This document shows, piece by piece, positions 1 to 10,764 of a DNA stretch of 64,000 nucleotides. This DNA is from Roseateles sp. DAIF2 (GTDB lineage Bacteria; Pseudomonadota; Gammaproteobacteria; Burkholderiales; Burkholderiaceae_C). The position numbers were made by a program, and so were the translations under genes. The notes beneath the pieces are model-generated. The model saw only the letters and a program-made list of their open reading frames with translations, had not been told where the DNA came from and made no database searches. The stretch's first letter is position 1, and every line of letters begins with the position of its first letter. Location: contig NZ_CP049919.1 in NCBI RefSeq assembly GCF_015624425.1, forward strand, positions 2,790,001 through 2,854,000. The letters are read 5' to 3'.

Positions 1-23
1 GGCGAGGGCGCGGTGGAGGTCAT
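1..23 (-). CDS. Possible start of a gene running off the left edge
   Basis: An ATG on the minus strand at 23 opens a frame (M-T-S-T-A-P-S-P) that leaves the window after eight codons. It lies 22 bases downstream of the acyl carrier protein stop, in the same direction. In exosortase-A-associated clusters this position is often held by the alpha/beta hydrolase called hydrolase 1. Eight codons cannot identify a family, so this is positional inference only. Confidence 0.3.
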
Positions 24-45
24 GCCAGCTGTCGCCACGCCGGCC

Positions 46-297
46 TCAGCCGGCCAGCTTGCCCGCGACGAAGGCGGTCAGGGAGCCGACGCTGGCGAAG
101 GTGGCGCCTTCGATCTCGTCGTCGTCGACGCTGATGCCCAGCTGCTCCTCCAGCGCGGTGAGCAGCGAGACCACGGCCATCGAGTCCAGCTCGGGGATCG
201 CGCCCAGCAGCAAGGTGTCGGGGCCGAAGGAGGCGCTGCGGCCGTCCAGGCTCAACACGTCGTCGAGGATGCGCAGAACTTGCTTTTGGGTATCCAT
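46..297 (-). CDS. Acyl carrier protein, exosortase-A cluster type
   Basis: An 83-residue acidic protein of normal carrier-protein length. The phosphopantetheine attachment motif is PELDSM, with Ser39 as the predicted prosthetic-group site. It would carry acyl groups as thioesters in the cytoplasm. Family knowledge: carrier proteins of this kind sit next to AMP-dependent ligases in exosortase-A (PEP-CTERM) exopolysaccharide loci, and here the ligase gene starts 255 bases away on the other strand, so the two probably share a divergent promoter region. The acyl substrate cannot be read from the sequence. The primary fatty-acid-synthesis carrier is unlikely, because no fab genes are nearby. Confidence 0.88.
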   Translation of the reverse strand: MDTQKQVLRILDDVLSLDGRSASFGPDTLLLGAIPELDSMAVVSLLTALEEQLGISVDDDEIEGATFASVGSLTAFVAGKLAG

Positions 298-552
298 GGA
301 ATCAGGGGTCTCGGCCGGGCGCGCAAAGGCGCTTGAAATCAGCGGCGCATCTTAACTGTCCGCCCTGTGGCGCCGGGCTGGGGCGCCCCCTTATCCTGAG
401 GGGCGCGGCGTTGAATTTGTCACCCGCTTTCACGTACGCTCGGCGGCGCCCGTCATGGGTGGCGATGCCAGGGGGCGTGAGATACTTTTCCGCCCCGTGC
501 GGCATCGGCCGACACCCCCTAGTTCGTCACCCTCCACCGAGCTTTCAGCCGT
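298..552. other. Divergent intergenic region, no clear motif
   Basis: These 255 bases separate the minus-strand carrier protein gene from the plus-strand ligase operon and must hold the promoters of both. I looked for sigma-70 and sigma-54 elements and for inverted repeats and saw none I would defend. A reading frame runs through the region in phase with the PLP decarboxylase, but it has no coding character of its own. Confidence 0.5.
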
Positions 553-2145
553 ATGACCGCAACCCGTCCGGATCCCGTCGACGAAGCCAGCCTGCTGCAC
601 GAACTGCCCCTGCGCCAGGCGCGGCTGCGCCCCGAGGCACCGGCCCTGGGCGACGGTCGTGGCGGCCAGCTCAGCTATGGCGAGCTGGCCGCGCAGATCC
701 AGGCCTTCGCCGGCGGCCTGCTGCAGCTGGGCCTGCAGCGCGGCGAGCGGGTCGCGATCTATCTGGAAAAGCGCTTCGAGACCGTGGTGGCCAGCTTCGG
801 CGCGCCGGCGGCCGGCGGCGTGTTCGTGCCACTGAACCCGCTGCTCAAGCCCGAGCAGGTCGGCTTCATCCTGCGCGACTGCGATGTGCGCGTGCTGATC
901 ACCTCGCCGGAGCGGCTGGCGCTGCTGCAGGAGGTGCTGCCCGAATGCCCGGCGCTGCGCCAGGTGATCGCGACCGACGGCCAGGATTGGCGTCAGCTGC
1001 TGAACAGCGAGCCGCGCCCGGGCCACCGCGTGATCGACACCGATCTCTGCGCCATCCTCTACACCTCAGGCAGCACCGGCCGGCCCAAGGGCGTGGTGCT
1101 GTCGCACCGGAACATGGTGGCCGGCGCGAAGAGCGTGGCCTCCTATCTGCGCAATCGGGCGGACGACATCCTGCTGGCCGCACTGCCGCTGTCCTTCGAC
1201 GCCGGCTTCAGCCAACTGACCACCGCCTTCCACGCCGGCGCCAAGGTGGTGCTGCTGAACTACCTGCTGCCGCGCGACGTGCTGAAGGCGATGGAGCGCG
1301 AGGGCGTGACCGGTCTGACCGCGGTGCCGCCGCTCTACATCCAGCTGGCCCAGCTGGAATGGCCGGCCGCCATCAACGAGCGCCTGCGCTACTTCGCCAA
1401 CACCGGCGGCCGCATGCCGCGCGAGACCCTGGACCTGCTGCGCCGGCGTGTGCCGGCGGCGCAGCCCTTCCTGATGTACGGCCTGACCGAGGCCTTCCGC
1501 TCCACCTATCTGCCGCCGGAGGAAGTGGACAGCCGGCCCGATTCGATCGGCCGTGCGATCCCGAATGCCGAGATCCTGGTGCTGCGCGAGGACGGCACGG
1601 AATGCGCGCCCGACGAGCCGGGCGAGCTGGTGCACCGCGGCCCGCTGGTCGGCCAGGGCTACTGGAACGACCCGGAGAAGACCGCCGAGCGCTACCGGCT
1701 GCTGCCCGCCGGCGTCGGCGGGCGCCAGGCCGGGCTGCAGCTGCCCGAGTACGCGGTGTTCTCCGGCGACACGGTGCGCCGCGACGCCGAGGGCTTTCTG
1801 TACTTCATCGGCCGGCGCGACGAGATGATCAAGACCTCGGGCTACCGCGTCAGCCCGACCGAGGTCGAGGAGATCCTCTACGCCACCCAGCTGGTCGGCG
1901 AATGCGTGGCCTTCGGCGTCGAGCATGCCAGCCTGGGCCAGGCGATCCAGATCATCGCGACCGCGCCCGCCGGCGCCGCGCAACTGGACCTGGCGGCGCT
2001 GCAGGCCGAGTGCAAGAAGCGCATGCCGGCCTATATGGTGCCCGCCGGCTTCGAGCAGCAGCCGGGCCCGTTGCCGCGCAACCCGAACGGCAAGATCGAC
2101 CGCAAACTCCTGTCCACCGCCTGGGTGGAGAAAAACCATCTATGA
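553..2145 (+). CDS. AMP-dependent acyl-CoA/ACP ligase, exosortase-A-associated
   Basis: A 530-residue member of the acyl-adenylate-forming family. The AMP/P-loop motif LYTSGSTGRPKG lies near residue 170 and the adenine-side motif YGLTEA near 310. The SGDTVRRDAEGFLYFIGRRD segment carries the ribose-binding Asp, and the C-terminal lysine motif is NPNGKIDRKLL. It should activate a carboxylic acid with ATP and pass it to CoA or, more likely here, to the divergently encoded carrier protein. Its stop overlaps the next start in an ATGA, so the two are translationally coupled. Known family: the exosortase-A-system acyl-CoA ligases. Substrate unknown. Confidence 0.9.
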   Translation: MTATRPDPVDEASLLHELPLRQARLRPEAPALGDGRGGQLSYGELAAQIQAFAGGLLQLGLQRGERVAIYLEKRFETVVASFGAPAAGGVFVPLNPLLKPEQVGFILRDCDVRVLITSPERLALLQEVLPECPALRQVIATDGQDWRQLLNSEPRPGHRVIDTDLCAILYTSGSTGRPKGVVLSHRNMVAGAKSVASYLRNRADDILLAALPLSFDAGFSQLTTAFHAGAKVVLLNYLLPRDVLKAMEREGVTGLTAVPPLYIQLAQLEWPAAINERLRYFANTGGRMPRETLDLLRRRVPAAQPFLMYGLTEAFRSTYLPPEEVDSRPDSIGRAIPNAEILVLREDGTECAPDEPGELVHRGPLVGQGYWNDPEKTAERYRLLPAGVGGRQAGLQLPEYAVFSGDTVRRDAEGFLYFIGRRDEMIKTSGYRVSPTEVEEILYATQLVGECVAFGVEHASLGQAIQIIATAPAGAAQLDLAALQAECKKRMPAYMVPAGFEQQPGPLPRNPNGKIDRKLLSTAWVEKNHL

Positions 2146-3401
2146 GCGAGAGCGCCCCCGCCAGCAACAAGCCCGTGCATGCGCCGATGGCGCAGTTCCC
2201 GGTTCAACAGGGCGAGTTGATCGTCGGCGGCCAGCGTCTGTCGGTGCTGGCCGAGCGGGTCGGCCAGACCCCGTTCTATGCCTATGACCGCGGCCTGCTG
2301 AAGGCCCGGGTGGCGCAGCTGCGCGCCGCGCTGCCGGCAGCGGTGAAGCTGCATTACGCGATGAAGGCCAACCCGATGCCGGCCCTGGTCGGCCTGATGG
2401 CCGGCCTGGTCGATGGCATCGACGTGGCCTCGGCGGGCGAGCTGAAGGTGGCGCTGGACGCCGGCGCGGACCCGGCCGAGATCAGCTTCGCCGGCCCGGC
2501 CAAGCGCGCCGTCGAGCTGCGCCAGTCGGTGGCCGCGGGCGTGCTGGTCAATGTCGAATCGGAGCGCGAGCTGCCGCTGCTGGCCGAGGCCTCGCAGGCC
2601 CTGGGCCTGCCGGCGCGGGTGGCGCTGCGCGTCAATCCGGACTTCGAGCTGAAGGGCTCGGGCATGAAGATGGGCGGCGGCCCGAAGCAGTTCGGCATCG
2701 ATGCCGAGGTGCTGCCCGAGGTGATGGCGCGGATCGGCCGCATGGCCGGCGACGGCCTGGCCTTCGAGGGCTTCCATCTGTTCGCCGGTTCGCAGAACCT
2801 GAAGGCCGAATCGATCTGCGAGGCGCAGCAGAAGTCCTATGAGCTGGCGCTGCGCCTGGCCGCGGATGCGCCGGCCCCGGTGCGTTTCCTGAACCTGGGC
2901 GGCGGCTTCGGCATCCCCTATTTCCCGGGCGAGACGCCGCTGGAGCTGGCGCCAATCGGCGCCAATCTGCAGGCCCTGGTCGAGCGCGCCGCGCGCGAGC
3001 TGCCCCAGGCCAGCCTGGTGATCGAGCTGGGCCGCTACCTGGTCGGCGAGGCCGGCGTCTATGTGGCCCGGGTGCTGGACCGCAAGATCTCGCGCGGCCA
3101 GGTCTATCTGGTCACCGACGGCGGCCTGCACCACCACCTGTCGGCCTCCGGCAATTTTGGCCAGGTGATCCGCAAGAACTATCCGGCGATGCTGAGCCAG
3201 ACGCGCGGCGAGACCGCGCGCGAGGCCGCCTCGGTCGTGGGGCCGCTGTGCACGCCGCTGGACCTGCTGGCCGACCGGATGGAGCTGACGGCGGCCCAGC
3301 CGGGCGATCTGGCGGTGATCTACCAGTCCGGCGCCTATGGCGCCAGCGCCAGCCCCCAGGCCTTCCTGGGGCATGGGGGCTGCCCGGAAATCCTGGTCTG
3401 A
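2142..3401 (+). CDS. PLP-dependent decarboxylase, exosortase-A-associated
   Basis: A 419-residue fold-type III (alanine-racemase-like barrel) decarboxylase of the ornithine/diaminopimelate family. Lys75 in HYAMKANPMP is the predicted Schiff-base lysine. The glycine loop GGGFGIPY binds the cofactor phosphate, and VGPLCTPLD holds the dimer-interface cysteine. The start is fixed by the ATGA overlap with the ligase gene; a much longer frame upstream lacks coding signal. Family members sit in exosortase-A polysaccharide loci and resemble LysA. Together with the ligase and carrier protein it may make and load an amine or amino-acid-derived group for polymer decoration, which is inference. Confidence 0.9.
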   Translation: MSESAPASNKPVHAPMAQFPVQQGELIVGGQRLSVLAERVGQTPFYAYDRGLLKARVAQLRAALPAAVKLHYAMKANPMPALVGLMAGLVDGIDVASAGELKVALDAGADPAEISFAGPAKRAVELRQSVAAGVLVNVESERELPLLAEASQALGLPARVALRVNPDFELKGSGMKMGGGPKQFGIDAEVLPEVMARIGRMAGDGLAFEGFHLFAGSQNLKAESICEAQQKSYELALRLAADAPAPVRFLNLGGGFGIPYFPGETPLELAPIGANLQALVERAARELPQASLVIELGRYLVGEAGVYVARVLDRKISRGQVYLVTDGGLHHHLSASGNFGQVIRKNYPAMLSQTRGETAREAASVVGPLCTPLDLLADRMELTAAQPGDLAVIYQSGAYGASASPQAFLGHGGCPEILV

Positions 3402-3446
3402 GCGACATGCGCGGCCGCCCGGCCGCAGAACAAGAGGACAACAGCC

Positions 3447-4019
3447 TTGGGTCGACCGTTCGCGCTGGAACTGTATGGGGGGCGTCGCGCCTTTCTGCAA
3501 CTGTTGAGGGAGCAGCTGCGCCACCATGCCGGCGCGCTGGCGGCCTATCGGCGCATCGATGCCGCGGCGGTGCGGCGCCTGGTCTTCATCTGCAAGGGCA
3601 ATATCTGCCGCAGCGCCTATGCGGCCGAGCTGGCGCGCCGGCAGGGGCTGGTGGTCGACTCGGCCGGGCTGGAGGGGGATCCGGGCACGCCGGCCGATCC
3701 GAAGGCGCGCGCCTGCGCGACGCGCTTCGGGCTGAGTCTGGATGCGCATCGCGCCCAGGCGCTGGACGACTTCGAGTGGCGCGAGGGCGATCTGCTGGTG
3801 GCTTTTGAGCCGGCGCATGCGCAGCGGCTGGCAAGCTGGGCGGCGGCGCGCCAGGGCGTGCAGGTGACCCTGCTGGGCTGCTGGATGCGGCCGTGGCCTT
3901 GGCCCTATCTGCACGACCCCTATGGCCTGTCCCCCGCCTACTTCGATGCCTGTTTCACACGCATCGCGGCCGGCCTGGCCGGGCTGCGCCGGCAACTGGG
4001 GGAGGGCCCGCATGGCTGA
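3447..4019 (+). CDS. Low-molecular-weight protein-tyrosine-phosphatase-like protein
   Basis: A 190-residue protein with the phosphate loop CKGNICRS (Cys49 to Arg55, the CX5R signature) followed by a C-terminal HDPYG carrying the usual general-acid Asp. The first 45 residues extend beyond the common family length of about 150. I take the TTG at 3447 as the start: it has AGAGGA eight bases upstream and no better in-frame ATG precedes the catalytic loop. Family members such as Wzb act on bacterial tyrosine kinases that control polysaccharide polymerisation. No kinase gene is in view, so the target is unknown. It overlaps the next gene by eight bases. Confidence 0.82.
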   Translation: MGRPFALELYGGRRAFLQLLREQLRHHAGALAAYRRIDAAAVRRLVFICKGNICRSAYAAELARRQGLVVDSAGLEGDPGTPADPKARACATRFGLSLDAHRAQALDDFEWREGDLLVAFEPAHAQRLASWAAARQGVQVTLLGCWMRPWPWPYLHDPYGLSPAYFDACFTRIAAGLAGLRRQLGEGPHG

Positions 4020-5217
4020 TGATTCCCTGGCATCCTGGCGCGCCGGCCGCACGGTGCTGGTCACCGATGCCCAGGCCATCGGCTCGGTGGCGGTGATCCG
4101 CTCGCTGGGCCGCGCCGGCTATCGCGTGCTGGCGAGTTCGCCGCAGCCGACGGCGCTGGGCTTCTACTCCCGTTTCTGCGCCGGTCGGCGCGAGCAGCCG
4201 CGCGAGACGGCGGCGCTGGACGCCTGGCTCGGCGAGCTGATCGAGACCGAGGGAGTGGCGCTGATCATCCCGTCCGAGGGCTTCCTGCTGGCGCTGCGCC
4301 CCTTGTTTGCGAAGTACCGGCATCTGCTGCCGGTGCCGGACAACGAGCGCCTGGTGTTCGCCGGCCTGAGCAAATGCGATCTGTTCCGGCTCTGCGTCGA
4401 GAAGGGCCTGAGCGACGCGCTGCCACCGCATCTGCTGCTGGACGATGCCTCGGCCGCGCCGGGCGAGGCCGAGCTGGCGGCCCTTGGCCTGCCGCTGTTC
4501 ATCAAGGTCGACGCGGTGTACGCCCGGGCGGGTGAGGGCGGAGGCGCGGTGCAGCGCTGCGATTCGGTCGCGGCGGCGCTGGAGCGCTTGCCGCGCTTGC
4601 GCCAGGCCTATCGCCAGGTGCTGATCCAGGGCTATGTACCGGGCGTGGGCATTGGTGCCTTCCTGGCGCGCTGGAGCGGCCGGGATCTGACCGAGTTCAT
4701 GCATCGGCGCCTGCACGAGGTGCCACACACCGGGGGCGCCTCCTCCTACCGCCGCGCCTGGCGCGACGAGCGCATCCTGGCCGACGCGCGTTCGCGCATG
4801 GCCTGCCTGTCCTGGCAGGGGGTGGGCATGTTCGAGTACCGCTGGAACCCGGCCGATGGGCGCTTCTATCTGCTGGAGTTCAACTCGCGTTTCTGGGGCT
4901 CGCTGCATCTGGCGCTGTTCGCCGGCGCCGACTTCCCGCGCCTGCTGGCCGATGCCTTCTTCGGGCGGCCGGCGGCGGTGCCCACGGGCTACGATGCTGG
5001 CACGCATGCGCGCCAGACCTTCCCGGGCGAGCTGTCCTACCTGCTGTCCTGCCTGCGTGACCCGGCCTTGCCCTGGCGGCGGCGCCTCTGGCCGCTACTG
5101 GAGTTCGTGCTGCTGGGGCTGAATCCGCGGATACGCTCCGACCTGCTGTTTCCCGGCGACCGCGGGCTGTATCCGCGGGCGATGGTCCGGGCCCTGCTGA
5201 ACCTGCTGCGCCGATGA
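4012..5217 (+). CDS. ATP-grasp family protein, carboxylate-amine ligase type
   Basis: A 401-residue protein with an N-terminal Rossmann-like pre-ATP-grasp domain (VLVTDAQAIGSVAVIRSLG), a central LFIKVDAV lysine strand for ATP binding, and LLEFNSRFWGS, whose Glu and Asn are the metal ligands of the ATP-grasp fold. Such enzymes join a carboxylate to an amine through an acyl phosphate. The start overlaps the phosphatase gene by eight bases and the stop overlaps the deacetylase frame, so this is tightly coupled operon architecture. It is probably a tailoring enzyme for the polysaccharide or for the product of the neighbouring PLP enzyme. The substrate cannot be inferred. Confidence 0.8.
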   Translation: MADDSLASWRAGRTVLVTDAQAIGSVAVIRSLGRAGYRVLASSPQPTALGFYSRFCAGRREQPRETAALDAWLGELIETEGVALIIPSEGFLLALRPLFAKYRHLLPVPDNERLVFAGLSKCDLFRLCVEKGLSDALPPHLLLDDASAAPGEAELAALGLPLFIKVDAVYARAGEGGGAVQRCDSVAAALERLPRLRQAYRQVLIQGYVPGVGIGAFLARWSGRDLTEFMHRRLHEVPHTGGASSYRRAWRDERILADARSRMACLSWQGVGMFEYRWNPADGRFYLLEFNSRFWGSLHLALFAGADFPRLLADAFFGRPAAVPTGYDAGTHARQTFPGELSYLLSCLRDPALPWRRRLWPLLEFVLLGLNPRIRSDLLFPGDRGLYPRAMVRALLNLLRR

Positions 5218-5246
5218 CGGTGGGTGGGGCGAGACGAGAAGACATC

Positions 5247-6296
5247 ATGCGTCGAGTGAAGATCCTCCTGCTGTACCTGTGCCGCGCGCTGGGTCTGTTC
5301 GCGCTGGCGCGCTGGTGGACGCGCGACTGCCTAAAGATCCTCTGCTATCACGGCTTCGCCTTGCGCGACGAGCAGCATTTCCGTCCCAAGCTCTTCATCA
5401 GTGCCGGGCTGTTCGAGCAACGCCTGGCGACCCTGGCGCGGCTGGGTTATCGGGTGCTGCCGCTGGGCCAGGCGGTGGACGACCTGTATGCGGGACGCAC
5501 CCGCAAGGATACGGTGGCCATCACCGTCGATGACGGCTTTCGCAGCTTTCATGCGCTGGCCGTGCCGCTGCTGCGCCGCCACGGCTTTCCCTCGACCGTC
5601 TATGTGACCAGCTACTACGTGGCGCAGGCCAACCCGGTGTTCCGGCTGCTGCTGCAGTACATGTTCTGGAAGGCCGTACCGCGCCGCATCGAGGTCGCGG
5701 GGCTGGATGGCGTGGCGATCGAGGGTCCGGTGGATCTGGCCGATGCCGAGGCCGCCGACCGGCTGCTGTGGGCCTGCATCGATCATGGCGAACAGCGCTG
5801 CGACGAAGCGCAGCGGCGTGTCCTGTGCGAGCGGCTCGGCGCGCTGCTGCAGGTGGACTTCGCGGATCTGGCGCGGGCCCATGTGATGGAGCTGATGCGG
5901 CCCGAGCAACTGGCCGATCTGGCCGCGGCCGGTGTGACGGTGGAACTGCACACCCACCGCCATCGCTTTCCCGCTGACGAGACCATCGCGCGGGGCGAGA
6001 TCGCCGACAACCGCCAGGCTCTGCAGGGCTGGCTGCCCGGCGCATCTTTCGCGCATTTCTGCTATCCCAGCGGCGAATGGGACGCGCGCCAATGGGCCTG
6101 GCTGGACGCGATGCAGGTGCGCAGCTCCACGACCTGCGAGCCCGGGCTGAACGACCGCAACACGCCGCGCCATGCATTGCGCCGCTTCCTGGACGGCGAG
6201 GACGTGCACCAGATCGAGTTCGAGGCGGCTGCCAGCGGCTTCGTCGACCTGGCACGCCGGTGGCTGGGACATGACCGGCAGCCGCAGCCGGTCTGA
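5247..6296 (+). CDS. Polysaccharide deacetylase family protein
   Basis: About 349 residues in the NodB-type carbohydrate esterase 4 fold. Motifs in order are ITVDDGF (catalytic base and metal Asp), HTHRH (metal histidines) and FCYPSG. The N-terminus has a hydrophobic stretch (ILLLYLCRALGLFALA) that may anchor it in the membrane. Two starts are possible: ATG 5214, which overlaps the upstream stop as ATGA, and ATG 5247, chosen because homologous sequence begins near it; neither has a strong ribosome site. It probably removes N-acetyl or O-acetyl groups from the polysaccharide made by the cluster. It ends two bases from the convergent nucleotidase gene. Confidence 0.85.
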   Translation: MRRVKILLLYLCRALGLFALARWWTRDCLKILCYHGFALRDEQHFRPKLFISAGLFEQRLATLARLGYRVLPLGQAVDDLYAGRTRKDTVAITVDDGFRSFHALAVPLLRRHGFPSTVYVTSYYVAQANPVFRLLLQYMFWKAVPRRIEVAGLDGVAIEGPVDLADAEAADRLLWACIDHGEQRCDEAQRRVLCERLGALLQVDFADLARAHVMELMRPEQLADLAAAGVTVELHTHRHRFPADETIARGEIADNRQALQGWLPGASFAHFCYPSGEWDARQWAWLDAMQVRSSTTCEPGLNDRNTPRHALRRFLDGEDVHQIEFEAAASGFVDLARRWLGHDRQPQPV

Positions 6297-6298
6297 CC

Positions 6299-8221
<1,923 letters not shown>

Positions 8222-8258
8222 GGCGCGGGATGCTAGCAGCCCGCTCCGGCATATCACC

Positions 8259-8900
8259 TCAAGGTAAGAACAGCTCGAACACCGCGCCCCCCTCCTCATG
8301 GTCGCGCAGCACGCTGCGGCCCTGGCGGCCATGGTTCAGGTGGGCGCGGGCCACCTCGTCGCAGACCAGGCGGCCCAGGCCGGTCGAGGTGCTGGCGGGG
8401 GTGTCCTGCAGGCCCGGGCCGTCGTCGCGCACCGAGAAGCACAGCAGGCCGTCCGTGACGCGCAGGCCCAGCGTGATGCGGCTGCGCGCGAAGCGCAGGG
8501 CGTTGTAGAGCGCGGAGTCGAGCGCCAGGCGGGCCAGCGGGCGGTCGTAGAACCAGAAGGGCGGGTTGTCGTCGAACTGCTGCACCACCTCCAGCCGGCC
8601 GTGCAGCAGCATCTGCGCATCGGCGGCCAGTTCCATCAGCAGCGCATCGGGCATCTCCTCGGCCGGGCTGGCGCGCAGGCCGCCCTGTTCGATCGCGCGG
8701 TGCACGGTCAGGAACTCCATCAGGCGGCGCGTCAGCATCAGGGCCTGCTCGTTGGCCTGGCGCGCATGGGCATGGGCAGCCTCGGGCAGCGGCAGGCGGC
8801 CCAGCTTGGCCAGCTCGTCGGTCAGGATGGCCAGGCGGTTCTTCAGGTCATGCACGACCAGGGCGCTGAGACGGGGATCGAGGCCGGAGGAGGGGGGCAT
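8259..8900 (-). CDS. Small cytosolic sensor histidine kinase
   Basis: A 213-residue protein without membrane segments. The H-box is VVHDLKNRLAI (His17), the N-box SALYNALRFA lies in the middle, and the G1 box is RDDGPGL followed by TGLGR. It is therefore only a dimerisation/phosphotransfer domain plus an ATPase domain, with no input domain. I choose ATG 8900, 13 bases after the stop of the receiver-TPR gene; a longer frame to 8969 would overlap that gene by 56 bases and adds only low-complexity residues. It is very likely the partner of that receiver protein, which would provide the input through its repeats or other proteins. Confidence 0.82.
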   Translation of the reverse strand: MPPSSGLDPRLSALVVHDLKNRLAILTDELAKLGRLPLPEAAHAHARQANEQALMLTRRLMEFLTVHRAIEQGGLRASPAEEMPDALLMELAADAQMLLHGRLEVVQQFDDNPPFWFYDRPLARLALDSALYNALRFARSRITLGLRVTDGLLCFSVRDDGPGLQDTPASTSTGLGRLVCDEVARAHLNHGRQGRSVLRDHEEGGAVFELFLP

Positions 8901-8913
8901 GCTGTGCGTGGGG

Positions 8914-10560
8914 TCAGGACTGGCCCGCGCGCTCGCGGAAGAACTTGCGCGCCGCCGCGACGCGGTCATGGTTGGGGTGGCTCTGCTCGAGCCGGGTCAG
9001 CAGCTCGCGCGCGCGCTCGCGGTGCTGCTCGCGCAAGCCCTGCCCGGCCTCGCCCTGCTGGCGGCCCATCGCGATCAGGTGCAGAGTGCAGAGCTCGATC
9101 AGCACATTGAAGTTCTGCGGCGACAGCTGCAGCGCCTGCTCGCCAATCTCCAGCGCCGCGGCCAGGTCGCCGCTGCGCTTGGCGCGCTGCAGCTCGGCCA
9201 GTGCGGCGCTCATCTCCTCGTTGGCGCGTTCGATCAGGGCGCGGCATTCGGCCTCGGCCGCGGTGCCGGCGGCGGCGCGCAGCGCGCTGGCCAGCAGCAG
9301 CGGACGGTCGCTGTTGTTGCGCGCCACCTCGCCGATCAGCTGCTGGCCCAGCTCGTTGCGGCCGGTGGCCAGCGCGCTCTTGGCCAGCAGCAGCTTGTGC
9401 TGCTCGTCGAGCTGGGCGCCGGCGCGTGCCAGGTCTTGCGCGACCTCGTCCATCAGCGCGGCGGCCGCGGCCTCGTTGCCCAGGCGCTGCTGGGCCTGGG
9501 CGCCGACCGCCTTGGCCAGCAGCAGGGCATCGCTCTGGCCGGCGAAGCGCTTGACGACATCGGCCGTCAGCGCGGCGGCGCGGTTCGCGTCGCCGCTGTC
9601 CAGCAGGGCCTGGGCCAGCAGCACGCTCTCCTGGTGCGTGGGCGAGACCGCATGGCGGTTCTTCGCCACCGCCTGCTCCAGCGACTTGAGCGCCAGCTCG
9701 GTCTCGCCAGCGGCCAGCGCCATGCTGCCCAGGCGGATCTTGCGCTTGGCGTTCGGCACCAGATCGGCCACGGTGCGCGCGGTGTCCAGCGCGGTCTGCT
9801 GGTCGCCCAGGTCCTCGGCGATCTCCAGCAGGGTGTCGTAGGCGCTGGCGAAGCTGGGCTGGCTCTTGGTCAGCTGCTCCAGCGCGCTGCGCGCGGCGTC
9901 CAGCTTGCCCTGGGCGCGCAGGGCCTGGGCATGGCCCAGGCGCGCCCAGGCGAGCTCGGAGTTCAGGTCCAGCGCGCGGCCGTAGCAAGCCTGGGCCTCG
10001 TCGAAGCGGGCCAGCCGCATCAGCGCCTGGGCCTTGTGCTTCAGGCCCTCGACGCTGAGCGCGTCGCCGCGCTTGATATAGGTCTCGGCCTCGACCAGCA
10101 CCTTCTCCCATTGCTGCGCGTCGCTGGCCAGCAGCAGCGGCGCCAGCGCCTGCTTGCGCGCCGACAGACCCTCGATATAGCGCGACAGCAGCTGGTCGGT
10201 GAAGGGCTTGACGATGTAGCCGTCGGGCATGAAATCGCCGGCGGCCAGGATGTCGGCGCGCAGCGCATTGGCGGTGATGTAGATCCAGGGTGCGACCGGG
10301 CTGAGCAGCCGGCCGCCGCGCGCCGCCTCCAGCAGCTGCTGGCCGTCGGGGCCTTCGCCGAGGTTGTAGTCGCTCAGCACCAGGTCCACCTTGTCGGCGC
10401 GCAGGGCCTTCAGCGCCTCGGCCGCGTTGGCCGCCATCAGCACATGGCGAAAGCCCAGGCGGAACAGCGATTCGCGGATGATCTGCCGCACCTGCTGCTG
10501 GTCGTCGATCACCAGCACCTTGAAGGCGCTGGTGGGCTTGCCGGCACTCGTGGTGTTCAT
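8914..10560 (-). CDS. Response regulator receiver fused to TPR repeats
   Basis: A 548-residue protein. Residues 13-130 form a CheY-like receiver with the acidic pair in VIDDQQQ, the phospho-acceptor Asp in VLSDYNLGEG and the conserved Lys in IVKPF. The remainder is helical tetratricopeptide sequence (for example AEALYINRGDALS-like and DLNSELAWARLGHAQALRA-like units) ending in a repeat-rich tail. No DNA-binding or enzymatic output domain is visible, so output should be protein-protein contact. It is cotranscribed with the small histidine kinase at 8259-8900. Known relatives are receiver-TPR proteins of proteobacteria; their cellular role is not established well enough to name. Confidence 0.85.
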   Translation of the reverse strand: MNTTSAGKPTSAFKVLVIDDQQQVRQIIRESLFRLGFRHVLMAANAAEALKALRADKVDLVLSDYNLGEGPDGQQLLEAARGGRLLSPVAPWIYITANALRADILAAGDFMPDGYIVKPFTDQLLSRYIEGLSARKQALAPLLLASDAQQWEKVLVEAETYIKRGDALSVEGLKHKAQALMRLARFDEAQACYGRALDLNSELAWARLGHAQALRAQGKLDAARSALEQLTKSQPSFASAYDTLLEIAEDLGDQQTALDTARTVADLVPNAKRKIRLGSMALAAGETELALKSLEQAVAKNRHAVSPTHQESVLLAQALLDSGDANRAAALTADVVKRFAGQSDALLLAKAVGAQAQQRLGNEAAAAALMDEVAQDLARAGAQLDEQHKLLLAKSALATGRNELGQQLIGEVARNNSDRPLLLASALRAAAGTAAEAECRALIERANEEMSAALAELQRAKRSGDLAAALEIGEQALQLSPQNFNVLIELCTLHLIAMGRQQGEAGQGLREQHRERARELLTRLEQSHPNHDRVAAARKFFRERAGQS

Positions 10561-10752
10561 CGTGGCTCGGGCTGCGGGCGCCAGGGCCCGGTGGCTGTGT
10601 TGTCGTCATGCAGCTTAGGGCCTGGCGGCAAATCGGACAACCGGGCGCGCCGGCGGCGGCGTTTTGGCCTCTTTTCGGCGCTTTCGCCCCGGGGCGGAGC
10701 GGCTACCGTGCAGCCCGCGCCGGCCCCGATGGCCCGCGCCCAAGCCAATCAC
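10561..10752. other. Divergent intergenic region
   Basis: These bases separate the minus-strand receiver-TPR operon and the plus-strand lipoxygenase gene and must hold both promoters. I see G/C-rich sequence with a run resembling GGCCTCTTTTCGGCGC but no promoter hexamers or palindromes that I would defend. Confidence 0.4.
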
Positions 10753-10759
10753 AAGGGAG
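10753..10759 (+). promoter_or_regulatory. Ribosome binding site deciding the lipoxygenase start
   Basis: AAGGGAG lies two, five and eight bases upstream of three consecutive ATG codons at 10762, 10765 and 10768. Normal spacing favours 10765 or 10768 over 10762. Confidence 0.7.
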
Positions 10760-10764
10760 CGATG

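Noticed and set aside
333..3401. A 1022-codon plus-strand frame ending with the PLP decarboxylase
   Set aside because: Only the part from 2142 has family sequence; the part before runs out of phase with the ligase gene.
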